64,000 nt of DNA from Caenorhabditis remanei (Eukaryota > Nematoda > Chromadorea > Rhabditida > Rhabditidae), in the NCBI RefSeq assembly GCF_010183535.1, contig NC_071333.1, positions 8,740,587 through 8,804,586 on the forward strand, given 5' to 3'. Positions 25,363 through 37,108 of this stretch are shown one piece after another. Under the pieces are notes generated by a model. That model searched no databases and had not been told where the DNA came from. It worked only from the letters and a program-made list of their open reading frames with translations. Within the stretch, counting starts at the first letter, position 1. The number at the start of each line of letters is the position of its first letter. Position numbers and translations under genes: made by a program.

Positions 25363-27324
25363 TAAGGAACAAAAAGGAACTTGGGAAGAAGTTTATTTTC
25401 GAACAGATTGATTTTATTTGCAAAAAGATGCGGAACTCCGTAATACTGTGGCAAGACATGTAAACGGAAGTGATCACTAGATTCATTATATTTATTTGTT
25501 CATCACAATAAAGTTCTTAACATACTGCAATTGTTTTTTGTGGTGAATACTCACAGTGAAATCCGATTAGCGTTGAAACTATAATCAAGAAGGTTCGAAA
25601 GATCAAAAAAATGCTGAATGCAGTTTGGAGGTGACGCATCTAAAAGTCTCCCATTCAAATGTTGACCCCACATTATTCCCTTTAAATCCTTCCCACTTTT
25701 TTGGCAACCTGTAACCTACAAATATGGAATTGATCATCCTATACATCAAAAAAGGTGACAAAGTCTATCCATTCAGAGAGATCTACATCACATACATAAT
25801 AAAAAACTCCCACCCAGAGAATGTTCAGAATGCAATAACTGGAAACTATCATCTTTTCACCTAAATGTCTAACATAATTTCCGTGTTTATTTTGCTGATA
25901 AGTACCGTCTGACCAACCGGGTTTCCTATGTTGGTGATTTTCTAAAAATCGTTTTTTCTGAGTCATGGCTACGAAAAACAACTACGGAAACCAAAAAGTT
26001 CAATTCCATTTAGCTCCTTGTCTATAAACAATGAAACTTTCCGGTAGTTTTACAGCAAAAGAGTAGTAGAAACTGTTCGGTTGTGTACACTGTGTAAGAG
26101 GATTAGATTGATAGATGGAGCAAATGCTACTTTGAAAAATGATGACCCGTCTCGATCAAAAGTGATGAAAATTGATCTTTTCATCATATAAATGACCTGA
26201 ATTGATCGTAAATCACACGTAGAATACACAAAAAAGTGTTCTCGATATCATTGGTATGTAGGTTGATGTGATATCAAGAACATTTGAAAATGAAGTAAAA
26301 TGTTGAAAACTGTTCACATCTGAACTATACTGTTTCTAAAAAAATGGCAAGGCACAAAGAGTTTTGTTTGAATGCCCAGGTAACTTCCCTGCAGGTTACT
26401 GTATCCTGGAATATCAAATGATGTGGTTATGCAGACGAATCCAAGTGAACCGTGAAAATGACAACATTGAATGGTTACTACTCTTTATATACCAATTGTT
26501 TTACAGTTCATATTATGAACTTAATGACAATAGACATACTCCAAATCTTCTGGAATTCTGGATGATGACAATTGAAACATGACAAATGCTAAATTATCAG
26601 AACATGTTTATCTCGGGAATTAAATATTTCACAATTCTAAACAAAATTCAGAATAACCGTAACCGGAACTTGAGATCAAACCGACAACAAGCCAGAATGA
26701 GATGTTAGTTATTAAAAAATATACATTTATTTACACCATCTAAAATATTATTCGTACACCTTCAAATTTTGAGCATCAAAGACAATCAATTCAATATTTC
26801 ATGTTCCAGAACATTTTCTTTTTTAAAGTCAAATTTTTGTAAAGGGCGTATCAGTTTTTTAAATTTTTTTTTTGAAAGATAGATCATTTTATGACATTGT
26901 ACTGTTTCATAACTATTCATGAAACAGTTGAAAAAGTGTCGATCATGAAAACAGAGTTCAGTTTGAGACTACACCGGACGACGACGACAGTCATATAAAC
27001 GACGAAAACAGCCACATAACCCCATGGAACTGATCATTGTAACCTGGAAAAAGAAATTTCCAGTAAAGGGTTTTCCCACGATTTTGGGTGCGATGACTCA
27101 AACAAGGGATAGATGCAAAATTGCATGGGTGGCTACGGTCATCATCATCATCATTTTTTGATATTTTCTGACATCACCATCAAAACTTAGAATGGGGCGG
27201 GCAGGTTATGTTTGTATACTAAACTGTACTGCCCTGTGAGCTAAACATAATAAACCAAAATTTTTGCGGGGGAGACAGGTAAAGAAGCGCCGCCTCCCCA
27301 AGAGTTACACCTTGCTTCTTGCTG

Positions 27325-27332
27325 TATATAAA
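27325..27332 (+). promoter_or_regulatory. TATA box of the glycosyltransferase gene
   Basis: TATATAAA lies 79 bases before the ATG at 27411, with pyrimidine-purine start-site candidates about 30 bases downstream. TATA boxes mark non-trans-spliced, often tissue-restricted nematode genes. Confidence 0.5.
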
Positions 27333-27410
27333 TTCACCGAGCACAAAGCTCAACCAGGTACTTCCTATTCTTGAGGTTTTGGCTCAATTCATTTGAAACC
27401 TCACCCTGAA

Positions 27411-29964
27411 ATGACAACGAATAATTATAACAACGACGATATACCAACTATCGAAGAATTATCCGAAATTCAAATTGCTGATATTCATCACATTGTAAGT
27501 TTTCTGTTTTTCTATTTCGTTTCAGTTAGTCTTTCTTCATTTAATATTTTAAATTCAGGAAAAGAAGCATGACATCAGGCCAAAAGCTTATTCTTTGCCT
27601 GAACGACGAACAGCTCAACAACAACATGGTAGTAAGAAACAATCACGTTTCGGCACTATCAAGCAATCTGTAAAACGTCGGATCTCTGGAAGTATCAAGA
27701 GGTAAGCGCCTTGAATACTGTAATTTGTTTTACAAATGGTCAGCTTCACCTCGCAAAAACAAAAATCTTTCGCACGTTCTTTGAAACTATCTAGTGGTGT
27801 TATAGTGCCTATTTAAACTTTTTTGTGCAATGCCATTCACTTTTGAATTTCTCCCTAATATTTAGGTCCTATCGTGTTTTCAACTTTAATAACAATAGCT
27901 GCAAATGCGAACTGATGACAAAAAACATCAGCATCAGAAAAAAGAATCACTGACTTCTATCCCGTAGGACAATAAATGTTTTCAGTATTGGAGCATATGC
28001 TGGAAGGATAGCCAAACCAGCCAACGCTTATTTCCGTTGGAATCTGCTTTTCACATTTTTGATCTTCTTGTTTATCTCATCAGCTATTTGGATTCCATGT
28101 ATTCCTGCAGTCAATGTAAGTAGTACACTTTTTTTTAATGAAAAATCCAAATGTTTTAGGATTTTGCTCTCGAAATTGTCACAATCATTTCGATTATTTT
28201 GCATTGTCTGTGGATTATTGCTATTATAAATGCCTTGAGGTATACATGGAGGCTTAGAAGATTTGCATCTCACGAAATCAGGCTAGACTTGGTATGTTTC
28301 CAGAATGAGATTTACAATATCTTTATGATCTCTTTAGGTCAAAAATGAAGCGGGTATAAAAATGAAACATTTGGTCGGTCTATGTGTCTACAAGGAGCCA
28401 CTGGATTTACTGATGGACACAATTGATAGTATTGCTTCTCAGCCAAACGCAAAAGATAAAATCACATGTCTTGTGGGAATGGAAGGAGGAACTCCGGACA
28501 AAGAAGAAGTGGGTGTTTTTATGAGATGAGTCAGTATCTAACCCGTCATTCTATTTAGAAAAAGCGTATCCTCGACGACAAATACGGCCCAAAGTTTGAA
28601 CGGTTCATTGTCACTTTCCACCCACGTGGACTGCCGGGAGACATTCCAGGTAAACAAACCAACACAGGTCGCGAAATAAACAAATGTTTGGTTTTCCAGG
28701 CAAATGTTCGAATTTCAACTATGCAGCAAGAACAGCGGTCAAGATATTGAGAGCTGACAAGAACTATCCACTGGAAGAGTATGATAATAATGTGGAACTG
28801 ATTGTGACCACTGGAGATTGTGACAGTGTATTCGGTGACCGGTATTTCGATGCATTGGAAGAAGACTACTGGAAGCTCTCAGCGAAACAAAGATCATACA
28901 CTGTCTGGCAATCTCCACTTTTCTATTGTATCAACTTGGATCAATCCCCATTCTTTGTCAGAGTTACTGGACTCCTTAGAGCATTCTTTATGATGGGTTA
29001 TCTTATCCCATGGAACATCAACACAATGAGCATCTTTTCTCTCACTTTGAAATTGTTCGAGGAGGGAGAGTACACTCATCCAGGATACCAAATGGACGAC
29101 ATCATTGCTTTGATTAGATGGTCTTTGGCAGTTCGAAGAAAATGTGTCATCAGAGCAATTCCAGTAGCTACATTGTCTGGGCCGACAAGTGGTATGTGTG
29201 CAAGCTCTATTCAACTTTTAACAATAAAACTTATATTTTAGGAAAGAATTATATCGATGAATGGTACGAGTGGGCGCGTCAGATCAGACGCTGGACCATT
29301 GGAGCCGCTGAAGTTTTCCATTACTTCGCTATCAAATTCTTCCGACTTCCAGTCTCTGTTTCATTTTCTTTCGCCGCCAAGTTTGTTTTCTACTACGGAT
29401 TCCTGCTCTGTATCGCATCTGTCTACACAATCATTGCTCCTCTTGTGGTAAGAAACTCATTCTCTTCAACCGTTTAATTTATATTCTTTCCAGACCCCCG
29501 CTATGTTGAACGCAGTTGACCATGGTGTGCACGGACTGGTCATTCCAAACAACAAGTGTTTCATGATCATCATGTTTGGATTCCTGGGACTTCAATACAT
29601 CTGGTTCTTCATTGTTTTCCTCGTCAACTACCTCTGCCAACCGGTAATATCCGTTTCGATGACCGCCATCCCAACAATAACCGTATTCAGGTGTTCCCCA
29701 GACAAACTAAGGACAAGACCGGAATAATCCGCAACATTTTCCATTGGCTTATGACCTGGCCGACACTGGTCATGTACTGTTGTGTGGAATTAGTGGCGTT
29801 TTTAGAGGTAAACCATTCAATTTGGGTAATTTGAATACCAATTATCCCGCACTTCTTTACAGGTTACGGTTCGCGGAAAATCTGTCTGTTCGCATAATGC
29901 GTCGAAGAAGGATAATTTGGTGGCACCTGTACCTAGTAAACTACCAGACCGAATGGAAGTGTAA
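27411..29964 (+). CDS. Family-2 membrane glycosyltransferase (processive type, chitin/hyaluronan-synthase-like)
   Basis: Eleven exons (27411-27494, 27559-27701, 27986-28115, 28160-28291, 28338-28508, 28559-28649, 28700-29191, 29242-29447, 29494-29643, 29691-29807 and 29863-29964) encode 605 residues. Order: a basic cytosolic N-terminus, two TM segments (exons 3 and 4), a catalytic GT-A domain, then at least three TM segments and a short charged tail. Catalytic marks are Asp-Cys-Asp near residues 290-292 (DxD, metal and nucleotide-sugar binding), Asp-Asp near 383-384 (catalytic base region) and Gln-Ile-Arg-Arg-Trp near 428-432 (the QxxRW motif of processive synthases). It should transfer sugars from a nucleotide donor across the plasma or Golgi membrane. 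It is too short for a classical chitin synthase, and the sugar is unknown. The start is the first ATG after a TATA box. Confidence 0.85.
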
Positions 29965-30707
29965 ACGTTTACAACAACAATATATCAACAATTCACCTTT
30001 CTCAAAAAACTGTGTTGTGTACCATAAAGTAGCGGGTTCTAGATTTTCTAGTCATACTTTGCATTTACAATTTTCCCTCATTTTTTCTCAAATAAACTTT
30101 TTTCCTTGAAAACTAGTGTAATTCAAAAAACTTATGCCTACCAAAACAACCGTTCCACAGAAGCTTATTCGCGTGGTTCAGCTTATCTCCCAAATTAAAG
30201 TCATTCGAAAAACCTGTCTCATTACCAGCAGAAAGTCAAAACTTGTACTTTTCCTGACAAAATAATCGGTTCGATCGTGTCATGTCAATCATGGTGGCCC
30301 TCAAGAAAACGATTTTTCGTTATCGGATCATGATCCAACTGGCACGGAATTTTCGGAAATATCTCGGCGGCGCATTTGTGTGACGAGCGTCGCTGTGTCA
30401 TCCGCTCTATTCACAGTCGTCACAGCTTCTTATCAGAGCGGGTGCGTACACGCAAAATCTTCTGGACGACGCATTTGACCTGACCCCTTTTCTTCAACAA
30501 TCGCGATGGCGAGGCGAAGCGGGAAAAAGGTGAGGAACGGGAGAGCGCAGAGAAATTGGAGAGTAGTGAAAGGACAATATCGGACACGGGGGGTACTTCT
30601 CGTCCTGATTCAACTAGGTCGCCTAGGAGAGAGGTGTATATCGAGAACCCTCCCACATTGTCGTTAGTCGATTTGCATCCACACTCATTGGCTACTGCAC
30701 ACCAGTG
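29965..30707. other. Intergenic / promoter region of the first lipocalin gene
   Basis: The left part holds the 3' UTR of the glycosyltransferase (AATAAA at about 30090-30095). From about 30.28 kb the sequence is GC-richer, with a TTATCA (GATA-factor-type) site near 30431 and a purine-rich stretch near 30.50-30.57 kb. No gene is recognised. Confidence 0.5.
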
Positions 30708-32722
30708 ATGCGTTCGCTTGTTTGGATTTTAGCTGCGACGACAGCTTTGGCTGCCGCTGCCATCAACGATGCCGATGTGCCTGTTGTCATTCACCTCCCA
30801 GCCCAACAACATCGACCAAGATTCTTGGGACAGGTATCGAATATCTTTTTTCCAGAATTTCCATAAGAATCATGTCTATAGGTTGTCCCACCACGTGCCG
30901 TGAATACCGTTGTTGCACCAAGAGCTCCATCTGCTGCCCAAGAAAAGGCGATTGAAGTTCCACAAGCTCAACAACCAATTGCTCTCCCACCAGCACCACC
31001 AGCAGCTCAACAACCCGTGTTGACTGTTGCCAACGGAGATCAAGTCTTCGCCCCAAGACAAGGAGCCAATGTTCCACCACCACCACCAGTCAACATCCCA
31101 ACTGATGTTCAAAACCAACTTATCAAGTTTTTCGGACTTGACTCGTTCGGGATTCCAGGGCTTACTGGAAACCATCCTGAAGGATTCGCTGGAGCTGTCC
31201 AAGAAATGAGAGCCGCCGGAATTCCAGTCCCAGGAATCCCAGCTGATCAAGCCGCACCAGCTGCTGAGGCCGCCGGAGTCAAGACTGTCAGTGATGGTAA
31301 GACTATTTACAAAAAAATCAGGACTCATTGTAGCTTTTTTTAGATGTTCTTGCCCAAGCCAATCCAAATTTCCAAGATCAACTCTCTCAAATTCAAAACG
31401 CGGTTAACAACCCAGGACCATACAAGGGAGGAGCTAATGTCCCACTCCCAGCTGAGCAACCAGGAGAAAACGGGCTTATTGGACTTCTTTCTAACTCTAT
31501 CAGAAAGGTCATCAAGGATAGTGAGTGAAAATTTAAAATCTCAGAAAACAATTATCATTCATACTATTTTCAGCCGGAGTCAGTGACGCTCTCTCCAACT
31601 CCATTCCAAACCTTCTCGGAGGAGGAAGCGGATCCGGAGCTGATTCATCATCTGCCCCAGCCTCATCATCAAACATCCGTCGTTCTCCAACTGCCGCTGC
31701 TTCCAACGATGACGTCCCACAAGTCGCCACCGCCGCTGGATCTTCCTCAAACATCCGTAGACAACCATCTGCTGCTCAAAGAGCCATCTCTGGATTTGCC
31801 GCCGCTCTTGGAGGAGGAGGCAACAACTCCCCAACCCACGCTGGACTTCCAAGAATTCCAGGGATCCCACTTCTTCCAGGAGGAATTCCAAGAAACTCCC
31901 AAGGACAAATTGATATTGTCAGTTTGATCGGATCAGTCACCAAACGTGTTTCCAACGGAACCACTCTTGCCGAGCTTCTCCCACCAGAGAGACTCCAAAC
32001 TCTTGCCGACAATGTTACCGATGCCCTTCTCCCAGAAACCCCAACTGTTGACCTCTCCAAATTCATGGGAAGATGGTTCGAAGGAATCAACTCACCAAGA
32101 GCCACTGAGCAAAGATGCGTTGTTCACCATTGTAAGAACCTAGTTTTATGAGATTCTGATCCTAAATTTACGTTTTTTTCAGACGGAGGACTCACCCGCA
32201 ACGACAAGACTGCCACTTTCACCGCCCTCAAAGTTTACAGAGAAGGATCTGAATTCGGACCAGTCAAGTACTCCATTGGATACGCTTTCCGCGGAGGAAA
32301 CAAGGATGCTATGCTCCAACTCCACTCTTCTGAAACCAGCGATGCCCAACCATGTCAGTTGTGAAACCCTAACTCTCATTATCAATTCTTAACTTTTCAG
32401 TCTGGATCTACAAACTTGGACCAGAGGGAAAGAACTCATTCGGAGACTCCCAATACGAGTACGCCATTATCTCCAATTGGGTCAAATATCCAGTTACTGT
32501 TTTGGTGCGCGATCCTGACACTTTCAAGGCCAAATACCAGAAGGAGGTAAAAAGAAACAGAACTTCAGTTGCAAATTGACAATTTTAAAATTCCAGGTTC
32601 TCCGTTGGCTCGAAGACCAAGGATTCATCAACGGATTCATCAGAGCATTCAACCTTCTTCAACCAGCTGGATACTCTAGCTGTCAATATGCTGATTCCAC
32701 GTTCGAAGTCTTCGGAAAGTAA
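30708..32722 (+). CDS. Secreted lipocalin-related protein, cluster member 1 (LPR family)
   Basis: Seven exons (30708-30833, 30882-31296, 31344-31520, 31574-32131, 32183-32353, 32401-32546 and 32597-32722) encode 572 residues. A signal peptide (Met-Arg-Ser-Leu-Val-Trp, then Ala/Leu-rich) is followed by about 370 residues rich in Pro, Ala, Gln and Gly. The C-terminal lipocalin domain starts at the GxW motif (Met-Gly-Arg-Trp-Phe). Cysteines after GxW and near the C-terminus are placed as in a lipocalin disulfide. Tyr-Pro-Val-x-Val...Arg-Asp-Pro is shared with the paralogs. Two Asn-Ile-Arg-Arg-(Ser/Gln)-Pro sites in the N-terminal part may be processing sites. In C. elegans lpr-3 to lpr-6 lie in one X-linked cluster and act in apical extracellular matrix of epithelial tubes. 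Which of them this matches is not clear. Confidence 0.88.
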
Positions 32723-33274
32723 ATGCATGCAACTCAACGGGCTCTCAGTCTCTCCCCACCAAATTAATTTTTACTGAAAATCTCTTAAATGACCTCTCTC
32801 CCCCTCATTCGCTAATTCTTCTTTCCTTCCCAAACATTCCTTCATCAATTTCTTATTATATTGTTATTTGTACAGTTCTTAATAACTTAATAATGCCCTA
32901 ATAATTTCGTCTAATAAGAGCCATCGCACCGTTTTCCAATAATAAACAATTATTTTCAAATTCTCCTAATTTCTTACACTACCCTCGCGCTGACCCTAAA
33001 AAGGGAAGCGAAGGTTGCAAGTACACGATGGCCTAATTACTCGTGAGATGTAGGTAAATTGTGGTTTACTGTCATGCCGAGACAGTTTCACATGAAACAT
33101 GGAACACACAGGCACGGAGAGACGTAGGGAGCCTCTGAAGATTGATGGGCGGGGTTGAGGTTATGAAGGTCGAGGAAGAGAAGAAGAGAAGGCGTCCATC
33201 GCAACAGCAGCAGTCACTTCTGTTCACTACATATACTGTCAATATTCCTGGTTGACCATCGTCTGTTGAGGAAA
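32723..33274. other. 3' UTR and promoter between lipocalin genes 1 and 2
   Basis: The left part is a 3' UTR with repeated TAATAA and AATAAA-like motifs (32879-32945). The right part is purine-rich (about 33160-33200), like the promoters of the other cluster members. No gene is seen. Confidence 0.55.
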
Positions 33275-34590
33275 ATGTGGTGTCGAAACGTTGCTCTACT
33301 CTTCTGTCTCCTCAATGGAGTGTTGTCGATCGGAGAGAATGCTGTAAGTTCCTAAAAACGCCTGAAAACCGCTTCGGCTCAAACCATTGTTCTTTTTTTC
33401 ACTAAATTGTGGAATTCATCCCAAAATTTTCTGGTTGCAGATGGATTTCCAAGCCATTACCGGAATCATTGGAGGAATCGGGAAAATGCTCGAGAGCAAA
33501 ATTGACACAATCAATGTTCCAGCCGAGATGATCATGGGAAAATGGTTCCAGATGTACAAGGCTGCTATGAACTTTGATGTTGTCCGCACAACCATGTTCT
33601 GTCCGGTTGCTTACTGTAAGTGATTGAACGAGTTTTTTTTCCATAAAAAACAAAATAATTTGCAGTCTCTCCTAATCCGATAATGGGTGAAGAAGGATTC
33701 TCGATGCAAGAAGCTTACAGAGTGGTCTCCAAGACTGGTCCAATTGAGACTTACAAGAGAGATATGAACAAAGTTGGACCAGGACAATACTGGATGTACA
33801 CTGAGGAATACTTCTACCCAAGACAATGTAAGAATCAGATTGATTTTAGTGTGCACAATTTTTTTTCAGTCTACGTCATCGGAGCCGGACCATCATTCGA
33901 TAACAGCAGCAGAAACTCCACTGAGCCAATGCAGTACTTGATCGCTTCAGACGCTAACCGCCTTTCTCTTATGGTGTATGCTAGAGATCCTCTCGTGTTT
34001 TTCCAGGTCAGTTGCGAAACATTGCATTGCGTTTTTCCTTCGTTTTTCTCCCGACGCGTTTTGATGACGAGATTGATTAACACAGACATGAGGCGAGAAT
34101 TGGGTTAGCTTATCAACAACAGTTGACCTTATTCTTTTGATTACAATCTCTTGGATTTCGGATCGAAATAGTGAAAGTGAAAGATGATAGAAATTTTATA
34201 TGGAACTTTGCAGAAGTACAACAAAGAGGTCGTTGAGTTCATGAATGGACATGGATTTGGTGGAAACGTTTTCTGGAACAGCCCAAAGCCAATCTACCAA
34301 GGACCAGACTGCGAATGGCCATCTGAGAAGGAAGTCTTTGCTAGAAGGTACTACACCGACTTATGAAGCGTAGCTTGAATCGCATAAAATTTTCTTTCAG
34401 AGTCCTCAAGAACCAAGAGATGAATGAGCGAAACAAGAATGGAACATCCGACCCAATCCTCTCCGGAATGCCACTGGCCGATATGATTCGCGACCCAAAG
34501 CGTACTTTGGAAAGACTAGTAGGAACGAAAGCATTGCAACAAGCATCTGCCGGAATTACCGCCGGTCCACCAGCCAGCCGTAGCGAGTGA
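33275..34590 (+). CDS. Secreted lipocalin-related protein, cluster member 2 (short form)
   Basis: Six exons (33275-33343, 33441-33615, 33666-33827, 33870-34006, 34214-34347 and 34401-34590) encode 288 residues, the shortest of the four. The signal peptide (Met-Trp-Cys-Arg, then Leu-rich) is followed almost directly by the lipocalin domain: GxW is Met-Gly-Lys-Trp-Phe about 55 residues in. Instead of a long N-terminal region it has a C-terminal extension of about 80 residues, rich in charged residues and ending Ser-Arg-Ser-Glu. Partner cysteines are present (Phe-Cys-Pro-Val and Asp-Cys-Glu-Trp). Intron positions inside the lipocalin domain match those of member 1. It is one of the lpr-3/4/5/6 type genes; the exact ortholog is not assigned. 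Confidence 0.85.
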
Positions 34591-35223
34591 CCTCATTCTT
34601 CCATATTTTCATAATGTTTATTTTTCTTCACCTTTTACCCTTTTTCTTTTAATAATCTGTTTTCGATTCTCCTCGTACTAATTATCAATCGGCGATCAGA
34701 GTCCTCTTAATAATTATTTTAATAAGTGTTTGTAATAAAATAATAACAATACAATTAATAAGACACGATTCCGTGTACCTTCCATTGTATCTCATTCCAT
34801 CTTCGCGATTAAGTCATTTTAATAAATCCCTTCCCATATCTTAGTCAATTGATCTATCTACTGTCTGTGTGAATATCTTGGGGGTCGCACCACAAAATGC
34901 TTTCACTTTTTGTCTCCGTTTCAAGTATCCGACCGTGCATGTGTACCGTATCACAAAGATTTTGAATGAGCGAATGTATGTCTCTAGAGAAACACCGACA
35001 GTACAATATCCCCCTTCGATAGAAAAAGAAACGAGGACGCGTTAAGAGAAGATTTAGAGAGATAAACTCGAAGAGACGAGAAGAAGAGAACGCAGAGAGG
35101 AAGAAATCGGCAAAGGAGGTTGGACAAAGAAGAAGAAGCGAAAACTGAGGCTGGACGGTGACCCCGGTTCATTCGACACACCTTCTACAACATCTAGACA
35201 CTTATTCATTCTATTCGCTAAGA
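34591..35223. other. 3' UTR and promoter between lipocalin genes 2 and 3
   Basis: The 3' UTR side has many TAATAA/TTAATAA units (34650-34765). From 35.03 kb the sequence becomes strongly purine-rich (GA/GAAGAAG), ending 80 bases before the next ATG. Confidence 0.6.
35130..35144 (+). promoter_or_regulatory. Purine-rich promoter element shared with lipocalin gene 4
   Basis: AAGAAGAAGCGAAAA occurs here, 80 bases before the ATG of lipocalin gene 3, and identically at 38019-38033, 105 bases before the ATG of gene 4. The shared position suggests a common promoter element, although purine-rich simple sequence could produce part of the match. Confidence 0.35.
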
Positions 35224-37108
35224 ATGCTCGCGATAGGCATACTCTCTGTCTGTCTTGTGGGCTTTGTTGGCGCCCAATTAGATGCCTTTGCCCTTCCATC
35301 TGCTGCAAGGTATGCACCAAAGCCAACTGTACCTCCAGAGTTTTCCAACTACTTCGAATTGGATGGACATGCTCGCGAATTGGTGGACTCTCTGCTAGGA
35401 CCACGTCCAGGAGGTCTCTTCCCAGAGAAGACGTTCGAGATTGGAGCACCACAGATTCCAGTTCAAAATGGAAACCAACCAATTCATAAGGTTTCCAACT
35501 TGGAGAGAACGCTCGAGTCATTCTTCACTGCCCCAGAGACTCCACCAGGACAAGCTCTCCCACCAGGCTTCGGATCAGGATTCTCTCTTTTGAACAACAA
35601 CAAGGCTTTGACATCATTCGGAGACATCCGGAGATCACCATCCAACAAGCAAGAAGACGCTGAAGTCGAAGGATCAGGAGATGGAAAGAGCTCTATTGCT
35701 GGAATCCCAAATGTAAGTTGAAGCTAATTCTATTAGTGAACGAAATTTTAATCACGAAGTTTCAGGTGTTCCCAAAGCTCCCAAAGCCACCAACTGAGCG
35801 TCTCGAGCCCGTCAAGACCGTTGCCGTTCAAAGAGATGCCATCGGAATGCCAGTCATCGAAACTGCTCCATCTGTCCCAGAAGGAGGATTCCTTCCATCT
35901 TCCGATGTTCGCCGTTCCCCAGCTTCTGTCTCTGAAGTATCCCACTCCATCGATGACAAGGCTGACGACTTGAACACAGAGGAGGTAAGGAGAAAACTGT
36001 TTCAGATCTGTCATGAAGTTTCGTTTTTTTCAGTATGGAGGTCTTTCTGATGACTCTAACTCATCTGGAGGCGGTTTGATTGGAACTATTTTCAACCTCA
36101 TCAAACTCGGAGGAAAGAAGGCAAAGGATGCACCAAAGGCTGGAATCACCAAGGCTGCTGAGGTTACAAAATCACTATTTCAGATGTTTTAGATGCATAT
36201 TCCGATTTTCAGGAGAAGAACTCAATTGGAAAAGCCGTGTCAAGTCTTCTCGGAGGAGAGAACAGCCCACTTCCAAAACCAGGAAACAACATTCTCACAG
36301 ATATGCTCTACAAGGCTCTTTCCAGTGGATCTCTTGAGGTAAACAATAGATTCTCCGGAAACTTTCAGCATTACACAGCATTTTCAGTCGAATGAAACCA
36401 TGGTTGAGAGAAAAGACAACGGATCCATCGTTCTCACTCCAGCTCAATCTGCCGCCATCAGCAGCAACCTCGAGATGATCCAAGACTTGATTATCAAACC
36501 ATCTTCCCCTCTCTGTACTCAGAAACCAGATCCAGTCGAATTCGAGTTGGATCCACTTATGGGACAATGGTACCAAGTCATCTACTCCCCACCAGTTTCT
36601 ACCGGACCATGTAGCATGATATCCTACAAGAAATTGAGCAACATTGGAGCGGAGCCTGGATCAATCATAGACGTGTATGAATACACTACTGACGGAACTC
36701 CATACGGAAAACCAATAATCTCATCTGGATACGCTGTATTCAAAGGAAAGGGAGAAATGATCTTCAGAACCAACGCCAACAAAGATGACGTCACTGTTCA
36801 TATGCTCAGCGTTGGACCATTGAACCACCAAGGAGAGTACGAATATATCGTTATGTCCACCAACTGTAACTACCCAGTTTACGTCTTTGCCAGAGATACC
36901 AGCATCTTCAAGCAGGTAATAACACAATCCAGATTTCTGAACATCCGGTTTCTTATAAATTCATTTTCAGAAGTATGAGCCAATTGTCAACGAATTCTTG
37001 GACAAGAGCGGAGTTGTCAATGGAATCACTCGCTTGTTGAACATTGTTGCACCAGTTGACAACACTATGTGCATCTTCCCACCACATCTCTTCTATCAAG
37101 GAAAATAA
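35224..37108 (+). CDS. Secreted lipocalin-related protein, cluster member 3 (LPR family)
   Basis: Six exons (35224-35712, 35766-35984, 36034-36162, 36213-36338, 36388-36915 and 36971-37108) encode 542 residues. A signal peptide (ending near Val-Gly-Ala-Gln, residue 18) precedes an N-terminal region of about 390 residues, rich in Pro, Ser and Glu. This region carries Asp-Ile-Arg-Arg-Ser-Pro and Asp-Val-Arg-Arg-Ser-Pro. All introns are phase 0, and the first four exons look like module-sized insertions. The lipocalin domain begins with Met-Gly-Gln-Trp-Tyr and contains Gly-Pro-Cys-Ser-Met and Thr-Met-Cys-Ile-Phe for the disulfide. Unlike members 1, 2 and 4, most of the domain lies in a single exon. 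It is expected to act in the apical extracellular matrix, by analogy with C. elegans LPR proteins. Confidence 0.87.

Larger units (their letters stand above)
24108..27410. other. Intergenic region, 3.3 kb, no gene recognised
   Basis: AT-rich DNA between the Clc-like gene and the glycosyltransferase. Open frames at 24168-24609, 25739-25981 and 26364-26582 lack splice partners and known motifs. A TTTG tetranucleotide tract lies at about 25345-25362 and a short CAT repeat near 27139. The right end holds a TATA box for the next gene. Confidence 0.5.

Noticed and set aside
30787..32105. Minus-strand frames over the first lipocalin gene
   Set aside because: They are shadow frames of the Pro/Gly/Ala-rich exons. 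The plus strand has signal peptide, splice sites and lipocalin motifs.
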